A stretch of DNA of 6,990 nucleotides from Acidocella sp. 35-58-6 (lineage in GTDB: Bacteria > Pseudomonadota > Alphaproteobacteria > Acetobacterales > Acetobacteraceae). Below, one piece after another: positions 1 through 6,051 of this stretch (positions are counted from its first letter, which is position 1; each line of letters opens with the position of its first letter). The notes beneath the pieces were generated by a model that was not told the origin of the DNA, made no database searches, and saw nothing but the letters and a program-made list of their open reading frames with translations. The stretch is taken from contig NCFD01000060.1 in the NCBI GenBank assembly GCA_002281005.1, positions 1 to 6,990 of the forward strand, read 5' to 3'. The position numbers were made by a program, and so were the translations under genes.

Positions 1-163
1 TCAGCCCCGGCAGCACCACATGCGCACTGGCATCAAACACCTCATCACATGCAGGCGTTTGCCCAGCGGCCACGAACGAGGCGATGATACCATGTTCAAC
101 CACCAATCCACCGGCTGCCCCCTCCGGCATCCCGCCCAACGGATTTTTCACCCATAAACGCAT
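1..163 (-). CDS. 8-oxoguanine deaminase, N-terminal part (gene continues past left edge)
   Basis: Only the first 54 codons are present. The protein starts MRLWVKNPLG and runs to VVLPGL at the window edge. This matches the N-terminal beta-sandwich of 8-oxoguanine deaminases in the amidohydrolase (ATZ/TRZ) superfamily, in which an 'MR(I/L)W(V/I)KNPL' start and a 'HVVLPGL' strand precede the metal-binding His-x-His. The metal ligands themselves lie outside the window. Family enzymes are cytosolic, metal-dependent and hydrolyse 8-oxoguanine to urate plus ammonia; some act on related aminopurines or triazines. The ATG at 163-161 is preceded by GGGGTG (173-168) four bases away and gives the family-typical N-terminus. 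It faces away from the BMP-type importer that begins at 2450, a pairing that suggests purine uptake and breakdown. The identification is from remembered family sequence; substrate is inferred. Confidence 0.8.
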   Translation of the reverse strand, partial: MRLWVKNPLGGMPEGAAGGLVVEHGIIASFVAAGQTPACDEVFDASAHVVLPGL

Positions 164-412
164 TTTTCACCCCATCGGCTCAGGCACCAGCCTGCCACGG
201 AGGGGTAAGCAGCGTCCACCGGGGGGAGTTTGAATTTCTGCAACGGGTTGAGTTTCAACTGTTCAGCTTACGGATGGCGAAAGCGGATACCTGACATTTG
301 CCTCATGACGGAACCGGGCCGAAATCAGTCAGGCAGCTTACGGGTCTGGATCGGAGAAGAGCCTACATCAGTCCCGGGGCAACCCAGATTGAGTTAGCTG
401 GGACGGGGTTTG
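164..412. other. Non-coding gap between the deaminase start and the cassette end
   Basis: This gap holds the 5' region of the deaminase gene and the 3' region of the minus-strand cassette. I see no convincing gene. Small structures are CAGGC-acca-GCCTG (181-194), GTTGA-gtt-TCAAC (247-259), a 10-base direct repeat CAGCTTACGG at 264-273 and 334-343, and CCCAG (383-387) facing CTGGG (398-402) just beyond the last cassette stop codon. That last hairpin has no T-run on the minus-strand side, so it is not a clear intrinsic terminator. No confident -35/-10 pair was found for the deaminase. The gap probably contains the left junction of the cassette. Confidence 0.6.
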
Positions 413-946
413 CTAATCCGGGCCACGAGGAAGCTTGGAGTAGAGCTGCACAGCGTCGATGGCATTCCTAGTGCCACCAGAAAAATCGGAATACTCCACC
501 ACCTTCCATATTGTTGGCAGACCCAAAGCCATCAGCGAGACGATGCCTTCGCCTATCTGCAACTCGTGAGCCGTGTGATCTGGGTTTCGGTAACGAGCAC
601 GCGGGGCCCTGTTGATGCCGTGATCACCGATAAGCATTATCACCGGCTTTCCAGCGGCTTCGGCTATCTGAAGTTCAATACCAAGTCCTGTTGACGGAAA
701 GCTCGCATCGGCGACGACAAGGTCAGCCTCCTCAACCATTCTACGGTCCCAATCATAGCAAAGCGCCGCCTGATCTGCCCTGGGTTTGATGGATAGCTGA
801 GGGTCACTATCTAATAGTGCGTATTTCACAGAAGAAACTTCCGGCAAGCGACGAAACCCTGCCGCTAGGTCGTGAAGGAAGCCGACGTATGCCTCGAAAA
901 TTTCCCTCGGTACATGCGTGAGGCCGCAGGCAATGTAGATTCTCAT
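413..946 (-). CDS. Nucleoside 2-deoxyribosyltransferase-like (NDT/DRHyd-type) protein
   Basis: The 177-residue protein starts MRIYIACGLT, the first Rossmann-like strand of the nucleoside 2-deoxyribosyltransferase fold. Residues 65-80 (DWDRRMVEEADLVVAD) and 83-105 form the usual second half: Asp-containing helix, strand, then the loop GLGIEL followed by a helix and AGKPVIML. E91 in GLGIEL aligns with the nucleophilic Glu of characterised enzymes, and D65 or D67 may be the partner Asp. The residue just before the GLGxE loop is S85-T86, where I recall an Asp in the Lactobacillus enzyme. Family members transfer or hydrolyse the N-glycosidic bond of (deoxy)nucleosides or nucleotides in the cytosol. 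The ATG at 946-944 has AGGAAG (956-951) four bases upstream, overlapping the TAG stop of the YaaC-like gene, so the two are very likely co-transcribed and translationally linked. The exact substrate and whether it is salvage or defence cannot be read from sequence. Confidence 0.78.
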   Translation of the reverse strand: MRIYIACGLTHVPREIFEAYVGFLHDLAAGFRRLPEVSSVKYALLDSDPQLSIKPRADQAALCYDWDRRMVEEADLVVADASFPSTGLGIELQIAEAAGKPVIMLIGDHGINRAPRARYRNPDHTAHELQIGEGIVSLMALGLPTIWKVVEYSDFSGGTRNAIDAVQLYSKLPRGPD

Positions 947-954
947 GTCGCTTC

Positions 955-2016
955 CTATACTGGCGCTCTAACGTTCGGAATCATCAGCTGCTGACCTGTC
1001 ATCTCACAAGCAATCTCATCCAAAAATTGCTGTGGAGACATTCTGACGAATTCACTTAAAAGCCAGTTCCTTGGCCCGCTTAGGAAGGAATTTAGTTCTG
1101 ATGGCTTGTATCGACAGATTTCGCTGAGTCGATGCATGGCTGACAGCACCAAAGTGATGGGACAACGATCGATTGAACGGACATGATCTGCCTTCAGATA
1201 CCACAATGTCTGAGCACCGTTGATATAATGGAAAAAACGACGAAGCTCTTGATTCAATGACCGAAGACCGTCGAGTTCGTGTGGAGTCGGTTTGTCATTC
1301 GTGGCCCATACGATTCTCCTAGCAGATTGCAATCCTCGCGATCCGTCCGCGTTTGCAATGACCGCCGATGGCAACGCCCGTTTAAAAAAGCTCCAGTTGG
1401 CATCATCGACAGGCTCGGCATTCAAAAATACCTCGCATGAAGCGTCGTCTCTAACGAACCCGACGCTCTTCAAGGGGAGAAATCGTTCCTTGTGACTGGG
1501 GTAACTAAGGCAATAAGTCCGATGAATAAAGACAAGATTATACAGAACATCTTCGAGGCTATGAGTATTTGGCAACATGGGCTCTAAGAAATAGGCCGAA
1601 AGTGCTGGAACGATCCCACTATTTTTAACTAATATGCCCTCGTTACTGAGCACTATCTTACCGCGCGGGCCACGCATCTGGTGTGCGCGGACACCGTGAT
1701 GCTGGTCAAATGTCACTCCTTTCGAGGAAAGAAGTGCCTTCGCTGCATTCATGAAACAGTAGTAAAGCACTAATGGAGCTGATTCTATCGCTAGATTCTG
1801 AGACGCTTGATGAAAAGCCTTGGATTGCCGCCAATAGAATAGAGCTTCGTCCTCGCCGTTTCGACGAAGCCAGAGGTCGACATAATCGAACGGATCTGTG
1901 GTGAGAACGCTCCGCATTTCGAACTGGGCGCTATGAATTGCCTTGTGCAATCGTAATGATTTCGTTCCAATCGCGACCTTTTCGACCACTACGCCCGCCC
2001 CCAATCGCAGTTTCAA
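955..2016 (-). CDS. YaaC-like family protein of unknown function
   Basis: The 353-codon frame resembles the YaaC family. Residues 41-50 (DPFDYVDLWL) are followed by a Phe/Tyr-rich helix (ALFYWRQSKAFHQAS, 58-72), then PLVLYYCFMNAAKALL (81-96), and a HHGVRAH segment at 106-112; B. subtilis YaaC shows the same order of aromatic helix, LxxYxxxxxxKA helix and a downstream HG. The C-terminus keeps an RYKPSEL motif (302-308) and a mostly helical end. No signal peptide, membrane segment or catalytic motif is evident. YaaC has no established biochemical role. It is the first gene of a two-gene unit, with the deoxyribosyltransferase-like gene 8 bases downstream. The start is uncertain: the TTG at 2016-2014 directly follows an in-frame TAG and lacks a good ribosome site; GTG at 1989 (codon 10) or ATG at 1917 (codon 34, just before the conserved core) are alternatives. 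Sampled G+C is lower than in the transporter genes. Confidence 0.72.
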   Translation of the reverse strand: MKLRLGAGVVVEKVAIGTKSLRLHKAIHSAQFEMRSVLTTDPFDYVDLWLRRNGEDEALFYWRQSKAFHQASQNLAIESAPLVLYYCFMNAAKALLSSKGVTFDQHHGVRAHQMRGPRGKIVLSNEGILVKNSGIVPALSAYFLEPMLPNTHSLEDVLYNLVFIHRTYCLSYPSHKERFLPLKSVGFVRDDASCEVFLNAEPVDDANWSFFKRALPSAVIANADGSRGLQSARRIVWATNDKPTPHELDGLRSLNQELRRFFHYINGAQTLWYLKADHVRSIDRCPITLVLSAMHRLSEICRYKPSELNSFLSGPRNWLLSEFVRMSPQQFLDEIACEMTGQQLMIPNVRAPV

Positions 2017-2023
2017 CTAAATT

Positions 2024-2038
2024 GCCAATAACATTGGC
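2024..2038. promoter_or_regulatory. Perfect 15-bp palindrome next to the YaaC-like start
   Basis: GCCAAT (2024-2029) and ATTGGC (2033-2038) are exact inverted copies separated by AAC. The element lies 7 bases upstream of the TTG codon on the minus strand. It could be an operator for autoregulation, or an RNA hairpin that hides the start region. No regulator gene is in the window, and I could not place convincing -35/-10 boxes around it. Arms of six bases can arise by chance, so function is tentative. Confidence 0.35.
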
Positions 2039-2232
2039 TACTGGCTTCGTAACAGGCGACTGTGGCTGAGTGAAGCGGCTTGAAGGATGGGCGCTGAGCC
2101 GGCACGGCGCCACCAAAGCCTTCTAGACATGGGAATGTCCGTTCTTGGGCGATTGCTCCGAGGCCCGGAACGGCTGGGCTGAGCACAAAGCTACCTGCGC
2201 GAGGTGAGGTTGAACTTCAGCTTCAGCAAGAC

Positions 2233-2317
2233 GTAGGATGGGCGAGCGCAGCGCTGCCTATCGCTCCTTTTTATGCCGCGATCAGTCGATGGATTACGCT
2301 GCGCTCACCCATCCTAC
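2233..2317. repeat. REP-like long inverted repeat (GTAGGATGGGYGAGCGCAGC type)
   Basis: The left arm 2233-2253 and the right arm 2297-2317 are inverted copies of 21 bases with a single mismatch (C at 2243 against T on the opposite strand of the right arm). The arms begin with GTAGGATGGG and include GAGCGCAGCG. Weaker pairing continues inward around TATCG (left) and CATCG (right), leaving a loop of about 43 bases including the weaker part. The GTAGGATGGG...AGCGCAGCG signature is one I recognise as a recurring intergenic palindrome in many proteobacterial genomes, mobilised or maintained as REP/MITE-like elements. It lies 132 bases upstream of the importer ATPase start and 216 bases from the YaaC-like start. 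No transposase or RAYT gene is present here. Confidence 0.75.
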
Positions 2318-2449
2318 AATTTACCCGCTATCGTACAGACCCCCGGCACGGGTCGAAACGTGAGCCCCCCCACCCGGCCACCCGCTTGCAGACCCCACCG
2401 CCCGGCGTTTACGCTAAAACCTTGGCCCAAAAATTGCTTGGTTTTCACT

Positions 2450-4018
2450 ATGGATGCACCGGTTTCGCCGCCCACCCCCGCGCCGCCCACAGACCCGCTG
2501 CTGGTTCTGCGCGGGATCGTCAAACAATTCCCCGGCTGCCTCGCCAACGACCATGTGGACCTGACCGTCGGCCACCATGAAATCCACGCTTTGCTGGGCG
2601 AAAATGGCGCGGGAAAGAGCACGCTCGTTAAAATTATCTATGGGGTGATGAAACCTGATGCAGGGACGATCACCTGGGATGGCAAAAACGTCACCATCGC
2701 CAACCCCGCGCAAGCCCGCGCCTTGGGCATCGGCATGGTGTTCCAGCATTTCTCACTGTTTGAAGCCCTGACGGTTGCCGAAAATATCGCCCTTGGCCTG
2801 AACAACCCTGAGGACCGGGTGGGGCTGTATGATCGGATTGTGGATATTTCCACCCGCTACGGCCTGCCTTTGGACCCCAAACGCGCCGTGCACGACCTTT
2901 CGGTGGGGGAACGCCAGCGTATCGAGATTGTCCGCTGCCTGCTGCAAAACCCGAAATTACTGATTATGGACGAACCAACCTCGGTCCTCACCCCGCAGGA
3001 GGTGCAAAAGCTGTTCGGCACGCTGCGGCGGCTGGCGGCGGAAGGCTGCTCGATCCTGTATATCAGCCACAAGCTCGAAGAAATCCGGGCTTTATGCGAA
3101 CGCGCCACCATCATGCGGCTGGGCAAAGTCACGGCCCATTGCATCCCGGCGGAAAAAACCGCCCGTGAATTGGCGGAGTTAATGATCAGCGCCAAGTTGA
3201 AAACCCAGAATTTTGGCGGCCGTGCGGAGAGCACCCAGCCGCCGCGCCTGGTGCTGGATAGGCTGACCATCCGTTCCAACCAGCCTTTCGGGACTGACCT
3301 GAAGGATATTTCCTTCGCGGTCGCCCCTGGTGAAATTCTCGGCATCGCCGGCATCGCGGGCAACGGCCAGACCGAGTTGATGGAAGCGCTGTCTGGTGAA
3401 ATTCCCGCGGGCTCGCCCAAAAACATCCTTCTGGATGGCATTGAGATCGGCCATGAAGGCCCAATGGCGCGGCGTAAACTTGGCTGCTGTGCACTACCGG
3501 AAGAACGCAACGGCCATGGCGCGGTGGGCGGCATGACGCTTTCTGAAAACGGTTTCCTCTCCGCCAATCTGCGCGGCGCGCTGCAGCGGCTGGGGCTGAT
3601 CAACCGCAAACGCACCCGCGAATTCGCAGCCTCCGTGATTGAACGGTTCGATGTGCGCACCACCGGCCCGGAAGCCGAAGCGCGTTCCCTCTCTGGCGGC
3701 AATTTGCAAAAATTCCTCATTGGGCGGGAAGTTGTGCAGCAGCCGGGTGTGTTGATTTTAAGCCAACCCACCTGGGGCGTGGATGCCGGTGCCGCCGCCG
3801 CGATTTACGAAGCCCTGGTGGCGCTGGCTGAAGGCGGCACGGCGATTGTGATTATCTCGCAGGACCTCGATGAGATTCTCATGCTGTGCGACCGTATCGC
3901 CGTGATCGCCGCGGGCCGTGTTTCCGCGCCTGTGAAAGTGAAAGACGCCACGATTGAGCAGATTGGTTTGTTGATGGGCGGCAGCCAGCATGAGGAGCTT
4001 GCGCATGTTCCGGCTTGA
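2450..4018 (+). CDS. BMP/nucleoside-type ABC importer, double ATP-binding protein
   Basis: This 522-residue cytoplasmic ATPase carries two fused nucleotide-binding domains and should power import by the two permeases that follow. Domain 1 (about 17-250) has a complete Walker A GENGAGKST (50-58), Q-loop Q99, signature LSVGERQ (150-156), Walker B LLIMDEP (170-176) and switch H207. Domain 2 (about 266-510) is degenerate in the way usual for this family: GNGQTEL (304-310) lacks the Walker A Lys, the signature LSGGNLQK (414-421) is intact, and Walker B reads LILSQP (435-440) without the Asp-Glu pair; Q471 replaces the switch His. The length and order match the RbsA/NupO-like class. ATG 2450 is chosen because the frame upstream runs through the REP-like repeat and has no homology; there is no evident ribosome site. 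The N-terminus is Pro-rich (VSPPTPAPPTDP). The gene overlaps the next by 14 bases. Confidence 0.92.
   Translation: MDAPVSPPTPAPPTDPLLVLRGIVKQFPGCLANDHVDLTVGHHEIHALLGENGAGKSTLVKIIYGVMKPDAGTITWDGKNVTIANPAQARALGIGMVFQHFSLFEALTVAENIALGLNNPEDRVGLYDRIVDISTRYGLPLDPKRAVHDLSVGERQRIEIVRCLLQNPKLLIMDEPTSVLTPQEVQKLFGTLRRLAAEGCSILYISHKLEEIRALCERATIMRLGKVTAHCIPAEKTARELAELMISAKLKTQNFGGRAESTQPPRLVLDRLTIRSNQPFGTDLKDISFAVAPGEILGIAGIAGNGQTELMEALSGEIPAGSPKNILLDGIEIGHEGPMARRKLGCCALPEERNGHGAVGGMTLSENGFLSANLRGALQRLGLINRKRTREFAASVIERFDVRTTGPEAEARSLSGGNLQKFLIGREVVQQPGVLILSQPTWGVDAGAAAAIYEALVALAEGGTAIVIISQDLDEILMLCDRIAVIAAGRVSAPVKVKDATIEQIGLLMGGSQHEELAHVPA
3993..3997 (+). promoter_or_regulatory. Ribosome binding site deciding the first permease start
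   Basis: AGGAG lies inside the end of the ATPase gene, seven bases before ATG 4005. It supports that start rather than the ATG at 3990, which would itself sit upstream of this site and has no good site of its own. Confidence 0.65.
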
Positions 4019-5087
4019 ACCGCGCGGCGAGCGCTCAGCCTTCTGGACCTATGGCTCGCCGGTGCTGGCGGTCGCACTCACCATTCTCACCATGGGCATT
4101 ATTTTCGCCATGATGGGTGCTCCGCCTGTCACCGCGATCGAAACGTTTCTGATCTCACCGATAACATCTGTCGCCGGATTATCAGCTCTCGCGGTGCGAG
4201 CGGCCCCTTTAATCATGATCGGTGTGGGGCTGGCCTTTTGCTACCGCGCCAATGTTTGGAACATCGGCGGTGATGGGCAATTCACCTTGGGCGCGATTGC
4301 AGGCGGTGGCCTCGCACTATTTTTCCCAAACGAGGCGTTCTGGTGGTTCTACCCGCTGGTGCTTGTCACCGGCATTCTGGGCGGTATGGCCTGGGCGGCT
4401 ATTGTGGCGGAACTAAAACTTCGTTTCAATGCCAATGAAATTCTCACCAGCCTGATGCTGGTTTATATTGCGCAATTGGTGCTGGTATGGCTGGTTACAG
4501 GCCCCTGGCGAGACCCACATGGCTTCGGCTTCCCGCAATCGGCCATGTTCAGCGCCGAAGCCACCACGCCGATGATTATTTCCGGCACCAGCATCCATTT
4601 GGGCTGCCTGCTGGCACCTTTGCTTGCCATCGCGCTCTGGCAAGTCATGGCACGCTCGGTGCTGGGGTTTCAGTTGCGCGTTGTAGGCCAAGCGCCACGC
4701 GCCGCCCGCTACGCCGGCTTCAGCAACACCCGCCTAACCTGGATTGCGCTGCTGGTGAGCGGTGGATTATCTGGCCTCGCCGGGATTATTGAAGTCACCG
4801 GCCCGGTTGGCCAGCTAACCACCAGCATCACGCCGGGCTACGGGTTCACCGCCGTTATCGTGGCGTTTCTCGGCCGCTTACATCCGCTGGGTGTGATTTT
4901 CGCCGGGCTATTGCTAGCGCTTTCCTATCTCGGCGGCGACGCAGCACAGATCAACCTCAACCTGCCCAACGCGATTACCGGCATTTTCCAGGGCGTGCTG
5001 CTGTTTTATTTGCTCGGCGCGGATATTCTCATTCTCTACCGACTCAAGCGCGTCCGGCCGGCCGCGCCGGTTATGAAAGCAAGCTGA
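4005..5087 (+). CDS. BMP/nucleoside-type ABC importer permease 1 (larger subunit)
   Basis: This 360-residue inner-membrane protein belongs to the branched-chain/sugar-type permease superfamily (BPD_transp_2). A cytoplasmic N-terminus (1-17) is followed by hydrophobic segments at about 18-38, 59-79, 93-107, 113-137, 148-165, 198-216, 245-264, 280-290, 295-310 and 325-345. Family signatures are FCYRANVWNIGGDGQF (78-93), FNANEILTSLMLVYIA (141-156), which carries the Asn-Glu hallmark, and SGGLSGLAG (252-260) with GYGFTAVIVAFLGRLHP (278-294). It pairs with the second permease to form the channel through which the ligand delivered by the BMP protein passes. It overlaps the ATPase gene by 14 bases, and its TGA is followed immediately by the next ATG, so the genes are one operon. 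An ATG 15 bases earlier (3990) is possible but less well supported. Confidence 0.93.
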   Translation: MFRLEPRGERSAFWTYGSPVLAVALTILTMGIIFAMMGAPPVTAIETFLISPITSVAGLSALAVRAAPLIMIGVGLAFCYRANVWNIGGDGQFTLGAIAGGGLALFFPNEAFWWFYPLVLVTGILGGMAWAAIVAELKLRFNANEILTSLMLVYIAQLVLVWLVTGPWRDPHGFGFPQSAMFSAEATTPMIISGTSIHLGCLLAPLLAIALWQVMARSVLGFQLRVVGQAPRAARYAGFSNTRLTWIALLVSGGLSGLAGIIEVTGPVGQLTTSITPGYGFTAVIVAFLGRLHPLGVIFAGLLLALSYLGGDAAQINLNLPNAITGIFQGVLLFYLLGADILILYRLKRVRPAAPVMKAS

Positions 5088-6014
5088 ATGGATTTATTTT
5101 ACGCCACCAGTTTCGTCCTCAGCATCATCAGCGCGTCCACACCGCTGCTGCTGGCGGCATCCGGAGAGTTGATCACCGAGAAATCCGGTGTATTGAATCT
5201 CGGCGTGGAAGGCATGATGCTGATCGGCGCGATTGCCGGGTTCGCCACGGCGCATGACACGGGTAGCGCACTGCTGGGCGTGCTGGCCGCGGCTGGTGCC
5301 GGAATTATCATTTCGCTTATTTTCGCAGTTCTCACACAAACTTTCCTTGCCAACCAAATCGCCGCCGGTCTGGCGCTGACCATTTTCGGCCACGGCTTCG
5401 CAGCATTGCTGGGCGCTGGCTATGTCGGCATTGCCGCACCCACGCTGCCAAAATTGGCATTTCCGCTACTTTCCAAAATTCCGTTTTTTGGTCCGGTATT
5501 ATTTGACCAGAATATTCTCATCTATTTTTCGTTCGCCATCCTCATTGCGATCTCCTGGTTCCTCCGCAAAACCCATGCCGGGCTGATATTGCGCGCGGTG
5601 GGTGATAACCATGATGCCGCCCACGCGATGGGCTACTCGGTGTTAAAAATCCGTTATGGCGCGATCGCTTTTGGCGGTGCAATGGCAGGCATCGCAGGTG
5701 CGTATCTCTCACTCTATTATTCTCCACTCTGGTCGCAGGACCTCGCCTCCGGCCGTGGCTGGATTGCCCTGGCTCTGGTAGTATTTTCTGCTTGGCGCCC
5801 CTACTGGCTGCTTGCTGGCGCTTATTTGTTCGGCGGCATCACCTATCTCTCGCTCTATATGCAAGGCTTGGGTGTGCCCATCCCCTCACCGCTCATTTCC
5901 GCACTACCCTATTTTGGCACAATCATCGTACTGGTGCTGATCTCGCGTGACCGGCGGCGCACCCGCCTGAACCAACCCGCCTGCCTCGGCAAGTCCTTCC
6001 ATGCCGTGGTCTAA
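5088..6014 (+). CDS. BMP/nucleoside-type ABC importer permease 2 (smaller subunit)
   Basis: This 308-residue inner-membrane protein is the partner permease of the same superfamily. Conserved parts are TPLLLAASGELITEKSGVLN (18-37), running on into the GVEGMM motif (39-44), NQIAAGLALTIFG (89-101), RAVGDNHDAAHAMGYS (169-184) in the cytoplasmic coupling region that contacts the ATPase, and GRGWIALALVVFSAWRP (222-238). Hydrophobic segments span nearly the whole length, from about residue 5 to 285, and a basic tail (RDRRRTR, 287-293) follows. The length is usual for this subunit. ATG 5088 abuts the TGA of the first permease with no spacer and only a weak ribosome site, so translation is probably coupled to the upstream gene. 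In this family one permease is about 300-310 residues and the other about 350-370, as here. The transported substrate cannot be read from this subunit. Confidence 0.93.
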   Translation: MDLFYATSFVLSIISASTPLLLAASGELITEKSGVLNLGVEGMMLIGAIAGFATAHDTGSALLGVLAAAGAGIIISLIFAVLTQTFLANQIAAGLALTIFGHGFAALLGAGYVGIAAPTLPKLAFPLLSKIPFFGPVLFDQNILIYFSFAILIAISWFLRKTHAGLILRAVGDNHDAAHAMGYSVLKIRYGAIAFGGAMAGIAGAYLSLYYSPLWSQDLASGRGWIALALVVFSAWRPYWLLAGAYLFGGITYLSLYMQGLGVPIPSPLISALPYFGTIIVLVLISRDRRRTRLNQPACLGKSFHAVV

Positions 6015-6037
6015 TTTCAAAAACATATGACTTTAAC

Positions 6038-6043
6038 AAGGAG
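6038..6043 (+). promoter_or_regulatory. Strong ribosome binding site of the substrate-binding protein gene
   Basis: AAGGAG stands eight bases before ATG 6052 in the 37-base gap after permease 2. It is the best ribosome site in the operon, fitting the usual need for more binding protein than membrane subunits. The gap has no hairpin or T-run, so read-through from the permease genes is likely. Confidence 0.75.
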
Positions 6044-6051
6044 AGTTTAAA

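Larger units (their letters stand above)
2017..2449. other. Divergent intergenic region between the cassette and the importer operon
   Basis: This gap separates the minus-strand cassette from the plus-strand importer genes and should hold promoters for both. Apart from the palindrome at 2024-2038 and the REP-like repeat at 2233-2317, I see a small stem GACCC (2338-2342) with GGGTC (2350-2354) and a strongly C-rich stretch at about 2364-2405 in the likely importer leader. No T-run follows the stem, so it is not an intrinsic terminator. Reading frames here are short or are upstream extensions of the ATPase frame through the repeat, without family similarity. I could not identify a confident sigma-70-type promoter. 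Confidence 0.55.

Noticed and set aside
383..402. CCCAG/CTGGG hairpin after the cassette as a terminator
   Set aside because: The stem is five bases and there is no T-run on the minus-strand side.
1931..2116. A 61-codon minus-strand frame overlapping the YaaC-like start, considered as evidence for a frameshifted longer N-terminus
   Set aside because: Its product shows no family likeness and the YaaC-like core begins well inside the annotated frame, so no frameshift needs to be invoked.
246..2222. Imperfect direct repeat GGTTGAGTTTCAACT (246-260) and GGTTGAACTTCAGCT (2208-2222) as possible insertion-site duplications
   Set aside because: Only 12 of 15 positions match, which can arise by chance over this much sequence, and no mobility gene accompanies it.
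2273..2449. Extension of the ATPase frame upstream to 2273, giving 581 residues
   Set aside because: The extra 59 residues are encoded partly by the REP-like repeat, are Pro/Arg-rich and precede the normal family N-terminus; ATG 2450 gives the expected length.
2857..3771. A 304-codon open frame on the minus strand inside the ATPase gene
   Set aside because: It lies antisense to a clearly conserved ATPase, has low-complexity Ser/Arg/Pro-rich content and no recognisable domain; long antisense frames are common in G+C-rich genes.
3500..3850. Loss of Walker residues in the second ATPase domain as a sign of gene decay
   Set aside because: Degenerate second domains with GNGQ and QPT motifs are normal in this importer family, and the reading frame is intact.
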